Origin: Methylopila sp. 73B
GTDB lineage: Bacteria > Pseudomonadota > Alphaproteobacteria > Rhizobiales > Methylopilaceae
Direction: 5' to 3'
Length of the DNA: 64,000 bases
NCBI RefSeq assembly: GCF_000526315.1
Contig: NZ_JAFV01000001.1
Span: 2,480,001-2,544,000, forward strand
In this document: positions 32,869 to 43,073 of the stretch, piece after piece
Layout: each line of letters opens with the position of its first letter
Numbering within the stretch: the stretch's first letter is position 1
Notes under the pieces: model-generated
Seen by the model: only the letters and a program-made list of their open reading frames with translations
The model's database searches: none
What the model was told of the DNA's origin: nothing
Program-made: the position numbers and the translations under genes

Positions 32869-34077
32869 ATGACGATCGTACAGCGGACCGCAGGCACCCG
32901 GCGCAGCCTCGCGGCTGCGGCTTTGGGGGCTGCGATGTCTTTCTTGCTCTCGGCGTGCGAGCGGGACGACGCCGGCGGCCCTCCGGCTCAGGCCACGCAA
33001 CGTCCTTCGGTCAGCGTCGTCGTGGTCGACGGCCGCTCAGTCGCGGTCACCGCGGAGCTGCCGGGGCGGGTGAGCGCCTCGCTGGTCGCCGAGGTCCGGC
33101 CGCAGGTCGGCGGAATCATCCAGACGCGGCTGTTCAAGGAAGGCAGCGAGGTCAGGCAGGGCGACCCGCTCTACCAGATCGACCCCGCCTCCTATAAGGC
33201 GGCCTACGACAGCGCCGTCGCGGCCCGGCAGAAGGCGGAGGCCGCCGTGCCGAGCGCGCAGGCCAAGGTCGAGCGGTACCAAGGGCTCGCCAAGGGCTCC
33301 GCCGTCTCGAAACAGGACCTCGACGACGCCGAGGCGACCCTCGCCCAGGCGATCGCGGACGTCGCCTCCGCCAAGGCCGAGGTCGACACCGCGAGGATCA
33401 ATCTCGACTACACGACGATCCGCGCGCCGATCGGCGGCCGCGTCGACGCGTCGTCGCTGACGCCGGGCGCGCTGGTGACAGCGAGCCAGGACACGGCGCT
33501 GACGACCGTGCGCACGCTCGACCCGATCAACGTCGACGTCACCCAGTCGAGCACCAACCTGCTGCGCTTCAAGGACGCGGTGAAGACCGGCCGCCTCAAG
33601 TTCCGCGGACCGGAGGTGGCCGTGAAGCTCCATCTTGAGAACGGCGCCACCTATGGCGAGAACGGCGCGCTGCAGTTCGCCGAAGCCAACGTCGACGAGA
33701 CGACGGGCACCTTCACGGTCCGCGCCTCGTTTCCGAACCCCGATCGGCTGCTGCTGCCGGGCATGTATGTGCGGGCCGTGATCGAAGAGGGCGTGGCGCC
33801 GAACAGCGTGCTCGTCACCCAGCAGGCGGTCGGCCGCAACACGAAGGGCGAGGCCACCGTCAAGATCGTCGGAGCTGACGGCAAAGTCGAAGAGCGCGTG
33901 ATCGTGGTCGGCCGCCAGATCGGCAATTCATGGCTCGTCGACCAGGGACTGAAGGCCGGCGACAGGGTCGTCGTCGAGGGCGGCCAGAACATTCGCGCGG
34001 GCCAGGAGGTGACGGCGACCGAAGTCTCGGTGGACGACGCCACGGGCGATGTTCGCGACGCGGCTCACAAGGACTGA
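32869..34077 (+). CDS. RND efflux membrane fusion (adaptor) lipoprotein, AcrA/MexA family
   Basis: A 402-residue periplasmic adaptor. The lipobox LLSAC places the lipid-bearing Cys at residue 30. It contains LPGRVSASLVAEVRPQVGGIIQTRLFKEGSEVRQGDPLYQIDP (lipoyl half), a hairpin of about 90 residues, TTIRAPIGGRVDASSLTPGALV (second lipoyl half) and the barrel and membrane-proximal domains. It links the inner membrane pump to the outer membrane channel. It is six bases upstream of the pump gene, in one operon. Confidence 0.96.
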   Translation: MTIVQRTAGTRRSLAAAALGAAMSFLLSACERDDAGGPPAQATQRPSVSVVVVDGRSVAVTAELPGRVSASLVAEVRPQVGGIIQTRLFKEGSEVRQGDPLYQIDPASYKAAYDSAVAARQKAEAAVPSAQAKVERYQGLAKGSAVSKQDLDDAEATLAQAIADVASAKAEVDTARINLDYTTIRAPIGGRVDASSLTPGALVTASQDTALTTVRTLDPINVDVTQSSTNLLRFKDAVKTGRLKFRGPEVAVKLHLENGATYGENGALQFAEANVDETTGTFTVRASFPNPDRLLLPGMYVRAVIEEGVAPNSVLVTQQAVGRNTKGEATVKIVGADGKVEERVIVVGRQIGNSWLVDQGLKAGDRVVVEGGQNIRAGQEVTATEVSVDDATGDVRDAAHKD

Positions 34078-34083
34078 TCGCCC

Positions 34084-37000
34084 ATGTCCCGCTTCTTCAT
34101 CGATCGCCCGATCTTCGCCTGGGTGCTGGCGATCGCTGTGATGCTCGGCGGCGCGCTCGCCATCCTGAACCTCCCGATCTCGCAGTATCCCGAGATCGCG
34201 CCGACGACCGTCAACATCTCCGCGACCTACTCCGGCGCGGACGCGCAGACCATCGAGAACTCGGTGACCAAGGTCATCGAGCAGGGCATGACCGGGCTCG
34301 ACAACCTGGACTACATGACCTCGACCTCGACCTGGTCCGGCTCGGCGGAGATCAAGATCACCTTCACCAACGCGGCCGATCCGGACGTCGCGCAGATGCA
34401 GGTGCAGAACAAGCTGAACCTCATCGAGGCGCAGCTCCCTCAGACCGTCCGCGACGTCGGGTTGACGGTGACGAAGTCGACCGGCGGCTTCCTTCTGGTC
34501 GCGGCCTTCACCTCGGAAGACGGGCGGCTGAACTCGACGGACCTCGCCGACTACGTCGACTCCACGCTCAACGACACGCTGAAGCGCATCGAAGGCGTCG
34601 GCCAGACCCAGCTGTTCGGCTCCGGCTACGCCATGCGGATCTGGCTCGATCCGGCGAAGCTCCAGAAATACGCTCTGATGCCGAGCGACGTGACCTCCGC
34701 GATCGAGGCGCAGAACACGCAGGTCTCCGCCGGCCAGCTCGGCGGCCTGCCATCGGTCAGGGGCCAGAAGCTCAACGCGACGATCACCGCGAAAAGCCGG
34801 CTGCAGACGCCGCAGCAGTTCGAGAACATCATCCTCAAGAGCGCCGAGGGCGGCTCGATCGTCCGCCTCAACGACGTCGCGACCGTGGAGCTTGGCGCGG
34901 AGGACTACACCACAAACGCGTCCTACAACGGCAAGAACACCGCCGGCCTCGCCATCAGCCTGGCCACCGGCGCCAACGCGCTCGACACCGCGTCCGCCGT
35001 GAAGGCCGCGATCGAGCGCCTGAAGGCGACCTTCCCCGACGGCGTCGAGGTCTATTACCCCTACGACACCACGCCCTTCGTCCGGCTCTCGATCGAGGAG
35101 GTGGTGAAGACCCTGCTCGAGGCGATCGTGCTCGTCTTCGTGGTGATGCTGGTCTTCCTGCAGAATCTGCGTGCGACCCTGATCCCAACGCTCGCCGTGC
35201 CCGTCGTGCTGCTCGGGACCTTCGGCGTGCTGGCGCTCGCCGGCTACACCATCAACACTCTAACCATGTTCGCGATGGTGCTCGCCATCGGTCTGCTCGT
35301 CGACGACGCCATCGTGGTGGTCGAGAACGTCGAGCGGGTGATGGAGGAGGAGAAGCTCCCGCCGAAGGAGGCCACCATCAAGTCGATGCACGAGATCACG
35401 GGCGCGCTGGTCGGCATCGCCCTGGTGCTCTCGGCGGTGTTCGTGCCGATGGCGTTCTTCTCGGGCTCGGTCGGCGTCATCTACCGGCAGTTCTCGGTCA
35501 CGATCGTCAGCGCGATGGCTCTCTCCGCCCTCGTGGCGCTGATCCTGACGCCTGCGCTCTGCGCCACGCTGCTGAAGCCGAAAAAGCATGGCCCCCGGCG
35601 CGGCTTTCCAGGCTGGTTCAACCGAACGTTCGACAGCCTCGCGACGGGCTATCGCAACGCCGTGGGCGGACTGGTCCGGCGCTCGATCCGAGCGCTCCTG
35701 GTGTTTGTGGTGATCTGCGGCGCGACGGCGTGGCTGTTCGCCAAGCTGCCGAGTTCGTTCCTCCCCGAGGAGGACCAGGGCATGCTCATCACGGCGGTGC
35801 AGATGCCGGTCGGCGCGACCGCCGACCGGACGCTGAAGGCGCTGGCGCAGGTCCGCGAATACTACCTGACCAAGGAGAAGGACGCTGTCGAAGGCGTGTT
35901 CTCAAGCGTCGGCTTCGGCTTCGGCGGTTCGGGCCAGAACGTCGGCATCGCCTTCATCAAGCTGAAGGATTTCGACCATCGCAAGGACGCGACCCTCTCG
36001 GCGCAGGCGGTCGCGCGCCGCGCCCAGGCGGCGTTCGCCTCCATCCGCGACGGCCAGGTCTTCGCGCTCGCGCCGCCTGCGATCCAGGGCTTCGGCAACA
36101 ACAGCGGCTTCAGCTTCTACCTGCAGGACATCAACGGCGCAGGCCACGCGGCGCTGATGGCGACCCGGGACAAGCTACTCGGCGACGCCGCGAAGACCGC
36201 CAGCCTCGCCGCCGTCCGCCCGAACGGCATGGAGGACACCCCGCAGTACTCGGTCGAGATCGACCAGGAGAAGGCGAGCGCCTACGACCTCGACCTGTCC
36301 GACGTCGACACGACGCTCTCCACCGCCTGGGGCGGCGCCTACGTCAACGACTTCATCGACCGCGGCCGCGTGAAAACCGTCTACGTGCAGGCCGACGCCG
36401 CGTTCCGCATGCAGCCGGACCACCTCGACCTCTGGTACGTCCGCAATTCGAACAGCGAGATGGTGCCGTTCTCCGCCTTCGCGACGGGCGACTGGACCTA
36501 CGGCTCGCCGCGGCTCGAACGCTACAACGGCTCCTCCGCCGTCGAGATCCAGGGCATGGCCGCGCCCGGCGTCAGCTCCGGCGACGCCATGGACGAGATC
36601 GATCGCATGATCGCGGCGCTGCCGCCGGGCTACGCCCACGAGTGGACCGGCCTGTCGCATCAGGAGAAGCTCTCGGGAAGCCAGGCGACCGCGCTGTATG
36701 CGATCTCGATCCTCGTCGTCTTCCTGTGCCTCGCCGCGCTCTACGAGAGCTGGTCGGTCCCGTTCGCCGTCATGCTCGCCGTGCCGATCGGCGTGTTCGG
36801 GGCGGTCGCCGCCGCCACGCTCTTCGGCCAGACCAACGACGTCTACTTCAAGGTCGGCCTGCTCACGACGATCGGCCTTGCGGCGAAGAACGCGATCCTG
36901 ATCGTCGAGTTCGCGATCGAGCGGCAGGCGGCGGGCCAGAGCCTGGTGGAGGCGACGCTCGAAGCGTCGCGCCAGCGGCTGCGGCCGATCCTGATGACCT

Positions 37001-37209
37001 CCTTCGCCTTCATCCTCGGCGTGACGCCGCTCGCGATCGCCAGCGGCGCGGGCTCGGGCGCGCAGAACTCGATCGGCATCGGCGTCATGGGCGGCATGAT
37101 CGCGGCCACGATGCTCGGGGTGTTCTTCGCGCCGGTGCTTTACGTGCTGATCCGAAGGCTCTTCCCGGGCCGACCTGCGGCCACGGCCGCCACGCCGTCG
37201 GAGGCCTGA
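34084..37209 (+). CDS. RND multidrug efflux pump, AcrB/MexB family (HAE1)
   Basis: A 1041-residue inner membrane proton-drug antiporter. It begins [23 protein letters not shown]. The proton-relay Asp pair is in [16 protein letters not shown], the relay Lys in [16 protein letters not shown]. Twelve membrane helices and two large periplasmic loops are as expected for the family, and length is standard. It should export lipophilic drugs or solvents. Three bases separate it from the outer membrane factor gene. Confidence 0.97.
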   Translation: MSRFFIDRPIFAWVLAIAVMLGGALAILNLPISQYPEIAPTTVNISATYSGADAQTIENSVTKVIEQGMTGLDNLDYMTSTSTWSGSAEIKITFTNAADPDVAQMQVQNKLNLIEAQLPQTVRDVGLTVTKSTGGFLLVAAFTSEDGRLNSTDLADYVDSTLNDTLKRIEGVGQTQLFGSGYAMRIWLDPAKLQKYALMPSDVTSAIEAQNTQVSAGQLGGLPSVRGQKLNATITAKSRLQTPQQFENIILKSAEGGSIVRLNDVATVELGAEDYTTNASYNGKNTAGLAISLATGANALDTASAVKAAIERLKATFPDGVEVYYPYDTTPFVRLSIEEVVKTLLEAIVLVFVVMLVFLQNLRATLIPTLAVPVVLLGTFGVLALAGYTINTLTMFAMVLAIGLLVDDAIVVVENVERVMEEEKLPPKEATIKSMHEITGALVGIALVLSAVFVPMAFFSGSVGVIYRQFSVTIVSAMALSALVALILTPALCATLLKPKKHGPRRGFPGWFNRTFDSLATGYRNAVGGLVRRSIRALLVFVVICGATAWLFAKLPSSFLPEEDQGMLITAVQMPVGATADRTLKALAQVREYYLTKEKDAVEGVFSSVGFGFGGSGQNVGIAFIKLKDFDHRKDATLSAQAVARRAQAAFASIRDGQVFALAPPAIQGFGNNSGFSFYLQDINGAGHAALMATRDKLLGDAAKTASLAAVRPNGMEDTPQYSVEIDQEKASAYDLDLSDVDTTLSTAWGGAYVNDFIDRGRVKTVYVQADAAFRMQPDHLDLWYVRNSNSEMVPFSAFATGDWTYGSPRLERYNGSSAVEIQGMAAPGVSSGDAMDEIDRMIAALPPGYAHEWTGLSHQEKLSGSQATALYAISILVVFLCLAALYESWSVPFAVMLAVPIGVFGAVAAATLFGQTNDVYFKVGLLTTIGLAAKNAILIVEFAIERQAAGQSLVEATLEASRQRLRPILMTSFAFILGVTPLAIASGAGSGAQNSIGIGVMGGMIAATMLGVFFAPVLYVLIRRLFPGRPAATAATPSEA

Positions 37210-37212
37210 GCA

Positions 37213-38700
37213 ATGACGACCGTTTCAATCGGCGCCACCGCGCGCCGCCTCGCAGCGGCGTCGATGGCGGCCCTGCTGGCCGGCTGCGCCGTCGGTCCCG
37301 ACTACCGCACGCCGTCGCTGTCGCTCCCCGCCCGCTGGGGCGCGGAGCCCAAGGCGACCAAGCCGGCCCAGCCCCAGCTCGTCGAGTGGTGGCGCAACCT
37401 CAATGACCCGCTGCTGAACGCGCTGATCGCCGAGGCGGTGGCCGGCAACCTCGACGTCGCGACCGCCAAGGCCGCGATCCGGGAAGCGCGGGCCTCCCGG
37501 CGCGAGGCCGCCGGCGGCCTGTTCCCGACCCTCGACGGCCTCGGCGCGGGCGACCGCACCAAGACCGCCGCCACCCAGACGGGGACGGGAAAGTCGGCGC
37601 TCGCCAGCACCTTCCAGGCCGGCTTCGACGCCAGCTGGGAGCTCGACCTGTTCGGGGCCACGCGCCGCGAGGTCGAGGCCGCGACCTACGGCGTCGACGC
37701 CGCCGAGGAGGATCTGCGCTCCACCCTGCTGACGCTGATCGGCGACGTCGCGCAGAACTATGTCGAGGCGCGCGGCTACCAGGCCCGGATCGCCCTCGCC
37801 CGCCGCACAGCCGCGTCCCAGCGCGAGACCGCGAGCCTGACCCAGCAGAAGCTCGAGGCGGGCTCCGCCTCGGGCGTGGACGTCGCGAACGCCAGGGGAC
37901 TCGCCGCCTCCACCGAGGCCGAGATCCCGACGCTTGAAACCTCGTTCGCGCAATCGGTCCACCGGCTGGGCGTGCTCACCGGGCGTGCGCCGAGCGCGCT
38001 TGGCCCGCGCCTCGCCGCAGCCCGGTCGATCCCCGCTCCGAAAGGCATGCCGGCGGCGGGCGTTCCGGCCGACGTGCTGCGCGCGCGGCCCGACGTCCGG
38101 CTCGCCGAGCGCCAGCTCGCCCAGTACACCGCCAAGATCGGTCAGGCCGAGGCCGCACGTTATCCAAGCGTCAGCCTGACCGGGTCGATCTCCACCACCA
38201 GCGCCAAGATCGGCGACCTGGCGAAGCGCTCCACCATCGGCTGGTCCTACGGACCTTCCGTCAACGTGCCGCTGTTCGAACGCGGCTCGCTCGTCGCCGC
38301 GGTGGACGTGGCGCGCGCCCAGCGGGACCAGTACTTCGTCGCTTTCAAGGCCTCCGTGCTGACTGCGCTCGAGGATGTCGAGAACGCCCTCGTCGCCCTG
38401 CGCAAGGAGCGTGAGCGGACCGCGAAGCTCGGCGCTTCGGCCTCCGCCTACCGGGATTCAGCCCGGCTGTCCCGCGAGCTCTACCGGGCCGGCAGCTCCG
38501 CCTTCCTCGACGTGCTCGACGCGGAGCGCTCGCTCTACGACGCCGAGGACGCGCTGCTCGCCAGCCGCGTGCTGGCCGCCACCAATTACGTCGCGCTCCA
38601 GAAGGCGCTCGGCGGCGGCTGGGGCAAGCCGGTCGAGGTGTCGACGCCGGAAGTGGTCGACGTCGCGACGGGACCTCGGCTCGCCGCCCGGGCGCGCTGA
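37213..38700 (+). CDS. Outer membrane efflux lipoprotein, NodT/OprM family
   Basis: A 495-residue TolC-like channel. Lipobox LLAGC gives lipidated Cys25, followed by AVGPDYRTPS, the NodT signature. Two OEP repeats follow, with the helical pattern AEAVAGNLDVATAKAAIREARA and SRELYRAGSSAFLDVLDAERSLYDAEDALLASR. It completes the tripartite pump with the two upstream proteins. Third gene of the operon. Confidence 0.96.
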   Translation: MTTVSIGATARRLAAASMAALLAGCAVGPDYRTPSLSLPARWGAEPKATKPAQPQLVEWWRNLNDPLLNALIAEAVAGNLDVATAKAAIREARASRREAAGGLFPTLDGLGAGDRTKTAATQTGTGKSALASTFQAGFDASWELDLFGATRREVEAATYGVDAAEEDLRSTLLTLIGDVAQNYVEARGYQARIALARRTAASQRETASLTQQKLEAGSASGVDVANARGLAASTEAEIPTLETSFAQSVHRLGVLTGRAPSALGPRLAAARSIPAPKGMPAAGVPADVLRARPDVRLAERQLAQYTAKIGQAEAARYPSVSLTGSISTTSAKIGDLAKRSTIGWSYGPSVNVPLFERGSLVAAVDVARAQRDQYFVAFKASVLTALEDVENALVALRKERERTAKLGASASAYRDSARLSRELYRAGSSAFLDVLDAERSLYDAEDALLASRVLAATNYVALQKALGGGWGKPVEVSTPEVVDVATGPRLAARAR

Positions 38701-38779
38701 TCGCGAGCGGTCCCGCGCTTGCCGCGACGACCATCGCTGGTTACGTCTCGCTGCGTTCAATTTCGAGAGGAACCGCAAA

Positions 38780-39046
38780 GTGGCGCTGAAGGACTGGAAA
38801 CGGCATCCGGGCGGCGGCCTCGCCATTAATCCGATCGTCGGCTACGAGACCGCCGCGATGACCGACGGGATGGCGGGCATGCTTCGGATCGAGTTCGCCC
38901 TGGATCCGACCATGCGCAACAGCGAGGCGGTCCAGCTCGTGGCGACCGCCAAGCAACTGGAAGACCTGATCCTGGCGCTGCGGGATCTGGCGGACAACCT
39001 CGCCGTCGACGTCTCGTCCGACAAGCCGGCGGGACGACTGAGCTGA
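38780..39046 (+). CDS. Small hypothetical protein
   Basis: An 88-residue frame from GTG 38780, with GAGAGGA nine bases upstream. It reads MALKDWKRHPGGGLAINPIVGYETAAMTDGMAGMLRIEFA, then an amphipathic helix AVQLVATAKQLEDLILALRDLADNLAVD. The composition looks coding. No family was recognised. It lies 80 bases after the efflux operon and may be a separate unit. Confidence 0.5.
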   Translation: MALKDWKRHPGGGLAINPIVGYETAAMTDGMAGMLRIEFALDPTMRNSEAVQLVATAKQLEDLILALRDLADNLAVDVSSDKPAGRLS

Positions 39047-39160
39047 TCGAAGGGGCCGGACGCGGAACAGACCGCGACGTCCGGATTCGGTCCGCGTGAT
39101 CGGACAGGGAACGCTTTCCCCGCACCACATCCTACCCGACCGTTAAGCACGACTTCGCCG

Positions 39161-39370
39161 TCAGTGCGCGGCGCGGGACGCCGGCGCGTCCTTGTCGTGC
39201 ACGCCGAAGCGCTCGACCATTGTGGCGCTGGCCTCGTTCAGGCCGACGATCTGGACCTCGCGTCCGAGCGCCCGCGCCTTCAGGACCACCCGGTCCAGCG
39301 CCGCGATCGCCGAGATGTCCCAGAAGTGCGCTGCGGCGACATCGATGACGAGGCGAACGGCGCCGCCGCG
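39161..39370 (-). pseudogene. C-terminal stump of a SulP-type anion transporter (STAS domain end)
   Basis: The frame reads AVRLVIDVAAAHFWDISAIAALDRVVLKARALGREVQIVGLNEASATMVERFGVHDKD, a near-perfect match to the end of the STAS domain of SulP sulfate/bicarbonate transporters as I know them. About 500 residues of membrane domain that should precede it are missing; beyond about 39370 similarity ends and the ars promoter begins. The gene was thus truncated, perhaps when the ars operon arrived. Confidence 0.75.
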
Positions 39371-39429
39371 ACGATGGAAGGAACGGCGCAAGAGAAGCGA
39401 GCGTCCCTCGACACCCCAGCTCGAATATT

Positions 39430-39459
39430 CATATCGACATTTTTCGATCTATCGATATG
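39430..39459. promoter_or_regulatory. ArsR operator candidate
   Basis: CATATCGA (39430-39437) and TCGATATG (39452-39459) are perfect inverted arms with 14 bases between them, and a further TCGAT lies inside. It stands 27 bases before the arsR start, in an AT-rich promoter stretch. ArsR family sites usually contain such TCGATAT arms. Confidence 0.6.
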
Positions 39460-39486
39460 ATCGGGACTAACCGCACGGAGCCGCGC

Positions 39487-39879
39487 ATGCCAACCCTTGC
39501 TTCCCCGGGCCCTCGCCTCCTCGAACAGGCGGCGCTCGACGCGCTGTTCGCGCTGGGCCAGCCCACGCGGCTCCGGGTGTTCCGGCACCTTGTGACGATT
39601 GCTCCGGAGTCCCTTCCTGCAGGCGGCATCGCCGACGCCCTCGGCTGCCTCCAGAACACCCTTTCGACGCACCTCGCGATCCTGGCGCGCGCGGGCCTGA
39701 TCACCGGCGTCCGCGACGGGCGGTCGATCCTCTACGCCGCGAACTTCGACGGCATGCGCGGCCTCGTGAACTACCTGCTCGAGGACTGCTGCGCCGGGCG
39801 GCCCGAGGTGTGCGCCCCCGTTTTCAAACAGCTCGAGCGGAGCTGCGGCTGCGCCCCCGCGCCTGTTGCACAGGCCTGA
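39487..39879 (+). CDS. arsR: ArsR family arsenic-responsive repressor
   Basis: A 130-residue winged-helix repressor (ALFALGQPTRLRVFRHLV, then GCLQNTLSTHLAILARAGLI as recognition helix). The arsenic site is probably the C-terminal cysteine pair in EDCCAGRPEVC, as in the alphaproteobacterial ArsR type, with further cysteines in SCGCAP. An upstream in-frame ATG at 39457 falls inside the operator, so ATG 39487 with GGAG before it was preferred. It is four bases upstream of the arsenite exporter gene. Confidence 0.9.
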   Translation: MPTLASPGPRLLEQAALDALFALGQPTRLRVFRHLVTIAPESLPAGGIADALGCLQNTLSTHLAILARAGLITGVRDGRSILYAANFDGMRGLVNYLLEDCCAGRPEVCAPVFKQLERSCGCAPAPVAQA

Positions 39880-39882
39880 CCG

Positions 39883-40950
39883 ATGTCCCTGTTCGAGCGC
39901 TACCTGACCGTTTGGGTCTTCCTGTGCATCGTCGTAGGGGTCGCGCTGGGTTACGCCGCGCCGAGCCTGTTCCAGGGGATCGCCGCGGTCGAAGTCGCGC
40001 GGGTCAACCTGCCGGTCGCGGCGCTCATCTGGCTTATGATCGTTCCGATGCTGGCGAAGGTCGACTTCGCCGCCATGCGAGAGGTCGGCGCGCACTGGCG
40101 CGGGATCTCGGTGACGTTGTTTATCAACTGGGCGGTGAAGCCGTTTTCGATGGCGCTGTTGGGCTGGCTTTTCATCGGCTGGCTGTTCCGTCCCTGGCTC
40201 CCCGCCGAGCAGATCGACAGCTACATCGCGGGGCTGATCCTGCTGGCCGCGGCGCCCTGCACCGCGATGGTGTTCGTGTGGTCGAACCTGACGAAGGGCG
40301 ACCCGCTGTTCACGCTCAGCCAGGTCGCGGTCAACGACGCGATCATGATCGTCGCCTTCGCGCCGCTGGTCGGCTTGTTGCTCGGCCTTTCGGCGATCCT
40401 GGTGCCCTGGGACACGCTGACCCTGTCGGTCGCGCTCTACATCGTCGCGCCGGTGATCGTGGCCCAGGCGCTGCGGCGGCTGGCTCTCGCTTCGGGCGAG
40501 CCGGCTGCGCTCCCCCGCCTGCTCGCGTGGATCCAGCCGCTGTCGCTCGTCGCCCTGCTCGCGACGCTGGTCCTGCTGTTCGCTTTCCAGGGCGAGCAGA
40601 TCGTCGCCCAGCCGGTCGTCATCGCGCTGCTGGCGATCCCGATCCTGATCCAGGTCTACTTCACCTCCGGCGTCGCATATCTGCTGAACCGCGCCGCCGG
40701 CGAGGCGCACTGCGTCGCCGGCCCGTCGGCTCTCATCGGCGCTTCGAACTTCTTCGAGCTGGCGGTCGCAGCCGCCATCAGCCTGTTCGGCTTCAAATCC
40801 GGCGCGGCGCTTGCGACGGTCGTCGGCGTGCTGATCGAAGTTCCGGCGATGCTCTCGGTCGTCTGGATCGTGAACCGCTCGAAGCCCTGGTACGAGGCCC
40901 CCGGCGTGCGCGCCGCCTCTCCCGAACCGACCCCCAGGAGGCTGCTGTGA
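39883..40950 (+). CDS. arsB: Arsenite efflux permease Acr3
   Basis: A 355-residue membrane transporter with about ten helices that expels As(III). The essential cysteine block [14 protein letters not shown] and the later [11 protein letters not shown] are diagnostic of ACR3 rather than the unrelated ArsB family; many annotations still use arsB. It begins [19 protein letters not shown], standard for the family. Its stop overlaps the arsC start. Confidence 0.95.
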   Translation: MSLFERYLTVWVFLCIVVGVALGYAAPSLFQGIAAVEVARVNLPVAALIWLMIVPMLAKVDFAAMREVGAHWRGISVTLFINWAVKPFSMALLGWLFIGWLFRPWLPAEQIDSYIAGLILLAAAPCTAMVFVWSNLTKGDPLFTLSQVAVNDAIMIVAFAPLVGLLLGLSAILVPWDTLTLSVALYIVAPVIVAQALRRLALASGEPAALPRLLAWIQPLSLVALLATLVLLFAFQGEQIVAQPVVIALLAIPILIQVYFTSGVAYLLNRAAGEAHCVAGPSALIGASNFFELAVAAAISLFGFKSGAALATVVGVLIEVPAMLSVVWIVNRSKPWYEAPGVRAASPEPTPRRLL

Positions 40951-41369
40951 GCGAGACCGTCACCATCTGGCACAATCCCGCCTGCGGGACGTCGCGCAAC
41001 ACGCTGGCGATGATCCGGGCAGCGGGCGTCGAGCCCACCGTCGTCGAGTACCTGAAGACGCCGCCGGGCCGGGCCGAACTCGCCAAGGCCATCGCCGACT
41101 CCGGGCTTACCGTCCGCGAGGCCGCCCGGACGAAAGGCTCGCCCTTCGAGGACCTCGGCCTCAACGATCCGTCCGTCTCCGACGACGCCATCCTCGACGC
41201 GATGCTCGAACGCCCGATGCTGATCAACCGCCCGTTCGTGTTCACGGCGCGGGGCGTCCGCCTGTGCCGCCCCTCCGAGGTGGTGCTGGAGATCCTGCCG
41301 AAGCCGCTCGAACACGCGTTCGTCAAGGAGGACGGCGAGGTCGTGGCGAGCGGCCGGGGCGCGGGATGA
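40947..41369 (+). CDS. arsC: Arsenate reductase, glutaredoxin-dependent
   Basis: A 140-residue enzyme reducing arsenate to arsenite for export by Acr3. The N-terminal [14 protein letters not shown] contains catalytic Cys12 (residue numbering from the GTG start). [13 protein letters not shown] holds the conserved arginine. The GTG start at 40947 overlaps the acr3 stop as GTGA. Size and motifs match plasmid R773-type ArsC. Confidence 0.95.
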   Translation: MSETVTIWHNPACGTSRNTLAMIRAAGVEPTVVEYLKTPPGRAELAKAIADSGLTVREAARTKGSPFEDLGLNDPSVSDDAILDAMLERPMLINRPFVFTARGVRLCRPSEVVLEILPKPLEHAFVKEDGEVVASGRGAG

Positions 41370-42076
41370 CCGACCTGCCGAACGTGACGGACGCCCTGCT
41401 CCCGACGCCGGACCTCGCGCGTCTCCACGGACCGCGGTCGACCCATGCGCCGCGCGTGCTGCTGCTCTACGGCTCGCTGCGGCCCGTTTCCTACAGCCGC
41501 CTGCTGACCCTCGAAGCCGAGCGCCTGCTGACGCGCCTCGGGTGCGACACGAAGGTGTTCGACCCCAGGGGCCTTCCTCTGCCGGACGGGGCGCCCGTCG
41601 ATCATCCCAAGGTGCGGGAGCTGCGCGAGCTGTCGCTGTGGTCGGAGGCGCAGGTCTGGACCAGCCCCGAGCGGCACGGCGCGATGACCGGGGTCATGAA
41701 ATCCCAGATCGACTGGATCCCGCTGTCGGTCGGCTCGGTTCGGCCGACACAGGGCCGGACGCTCGCGGTCATGCAGGTCTCGGGCGGCTCGCAGTCGTTC
41801 AACGCCGTGAACCAGATGCGCATCCTCGGCCGTTGGATGCGGATGATCACGATCCCGAACCAGTCCTCGGTCGCGAAAGCCTTCCAGGAGTTCGGCGAGG
41901 ACGGACGCATGAAGCCCTCCGCCTATTACGACCGCGTGGTCGACGTCATGGAGGAGCTGGTGAAGTTCACGCGTCTCACCCGGGACGTCTCCGACCACCT
42001 GACCGACCGCTACAGCGAACGTAAGGAGAGCGCGGCGGCGCTCGAGGCGCGAGTCTCGCTTGGGGCCGCGACCTAA
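41366..42076 (+). CDS. arsH: ArsH, NADPH-dependent flavin reductase of the ars operon
   Basis: A 236-residue flavodoxin-fold FMN protein. [24 protein letters not shown] is the FMN-binding start, and [24 protein letters not shown] is the ArsH signature. It oxidises trivalent organoarsenicals in some species. Its ATG overlaps the arsC stop (ATGA). Last gene of arsR-acr3-arsC-arsH. Confidence 0.95.
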   Translation: MTDLPNVTDALLPTPDLARLHGPRSTHAPRVLLLYGSLRPVSYSRLLTLEAERLLTRLGCDTKVFDPRGLPLPDGAPVDHPKVRELRELSLWSEAQVWTSPERHGAMTGVMKSQIDWIPLSVGSVRPTQGRTLAVMQVSGGSQSFNAVNQMRILGRWMRMITIPNQSSVAKAFQEFGEDGRMKPSAYYDRVVDVMEELVKFTRLTRDVSDHLTDRYSERKESAAALEARVSLGAAT

Positions 42077-42157
42077 GTCTTGGTGGCGGGGATCCGCTCG
42101 GAGCGTTCGGCTGAGACACCCTGCGTCTCACGACTTGGACGCGGCCGTCCAGACGCG

Positions 42158-42194
42158 AAAAAGCCGCCCGACGAGATATCGCCGGACGGCTTTT
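42158..42194. terminator. Bidirectional terminator between arsH and the RMF-like gene
   Basis: AAAAGCCG-c-CCG-acgagatatcg-CGG-a-CGGCTTTT forms a stem of about 11 pairs with A and T runs at its outer ends, so it can act for arsH rightward and for the leftward RMF-like gene. Confidence 0.8.
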
Positions 42195-42208
42195 GAGGCA
42201 GACGATTG

Positions 42209-42352
42209 TCAGTCCGGCGCGCGAGAGGTCTGACGGGCCTCGACCCAACCCTTCAGCCAGGCGTCCCGCCGGCTGGAATCCTTGTAGGGGCAACGCCGCA
42301 TTTCAACGCCGGCGACAAAGGCCTCACGGCCCTCCTGAATGACCTGATCCAA
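42209..42352 (-). CDS. Ribosome modulation factor-like small protein
   Basis: A 47-codon gene from TTG 42352 to TGA 42209, with AAGGAG seven bases before the start. The product reads MDQVIQEGREAFVAGVE, then MRRCPYKDSSRRDAWLKGWVEARQ. The pattern G-x(5)-CPY-x(7)-W-x2-GW is the RMF family core; RMF dimerises 70S ribosomes into 100S in stationary phase. Alphaproteobacterial members are short like this one. It terminates at the hairpin 42158-42194. Confidence 0.7.
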   Translation of the reverse strand: MDQVIQEGREAFVAGVEMRRCPYKDSSRRDAWLKGWVEARQTSRAPD

Positions 42353-42482
42353 AAGCAAACTCCTTATGCAAGTTCGCCATCATATAGGAAGCGCGGCCGA
42401 TCCGCGACATTCCCAACGTAAATCGGCGACAGCTGCGCTCCGACGGACCTACGGACGCCAGTTGCAGGCGTAGAACAGCGTA

Positions 42483-42695
42483 TCAGCCAGCCTTGTCGGC
42501 GGCGGCGTTGGCGATCTTCGCGACCTTGCGATCGAGGCGCCTCGCCTTCTTGATGGCCTCCTTGTCAGCAAGCTTCTGCGCCTTCGCGGCGGCCTTCGGA
42601 TCTGACGCGCCCGTCTTGGCCTGAGCCTTCGCCAGCTGCCGTTCGGCGCGCTTCTTCGCCTGAGCTTCGCTCGACATCTTGATGCCTTCAGACAC
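42483..42695 (-). CDS. Small lysine/alanine-rich hypothetical protein
   Basis: A 70-residue basic protein: MSEGIKMSSEAQAKKRAERQLAKAQAKTG, then AAAKAQKLADKEAIKKARRLDRKVAKIANAAADKAG. It is predicted to be one long helix and could bind nucleic acid. GAGGAG precedes the ATG. Function unknown. It stands among other small genes (RMF-like, disordered protein), a setting typical of stress or stationary-phase genes. Confidence 0.6.
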   Translation of the reverse strand: MSEGIKMSSEAQAKKRAERQLAKAQAKTGASDPKAAAKAQKLADKEAIKKARRLDRKVAKIANAAADKAG

Positions 42696-42855
42696 GGAGA
42701 ACTCCTCATTGTGTAGCTGCGCCAGTCAGCATCAGCTGCAGCAAGGGTCAAGCGGCGGCGCGACGGTCCCCCGTCGCCGCAATGAACAGCCTTCGTCGCG
42801 AGAAACGCCGCCATGCCCGGAAGGGCATGACGGCTTGTTCAGATCATACGTCCTG

Positions 42856-43062
42856 TCAGGTCGAGCTGTCCTTCGGCGCGTCCCGGTGATCCGTCACCGG
42901 GCGACGCGGCGCGGAGTGATCGTCCGGCTTGCGGGTGGCGTCTCTGTCGCCGCCCGGCTTGGCGCTGTGCACGCCGTTGTTCCGGCTGTCGCCCTGCGAC
43001 GGCGCCATGGCGCCCTTCGCGTCGTTCTTGACCGTCGATTTCGAGGATGGGCTCTCGGCCAT
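42856..43062 (-). CDS. Small hydrophilic, probably disordered protein
   Basis: A 68-residue protein rich in Ser, Asp, Lys, Arg, Pro and Asn (MAESPSSKSTVKNDAKGAM, ending PVTDHRDAPKDSST) without hydrophobic core. AAGGAG lies before the ATG. It follows the zinc alcohol dehydrogenase gene by 11 bases, so it is probably in its operon. No family recognised. Confidence 0.55.
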   Translation of the reverse strand: MAESPSSKSTVKNDAKGAMAPSQGDSRNNGVHSAKPGGDRDATRKPDDHSAPRRPVTDHRDAPKDSST

Positions 43063-43073
43063 GACGTGCTCCT

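Noticed and set aside
39457-39459. ATG 39457 as the arsR start
   Set aside because: It lies inside the inverted repeat that looks like the ArsR operator; ATG 39487 has a ribosome site and the family N-terminus.
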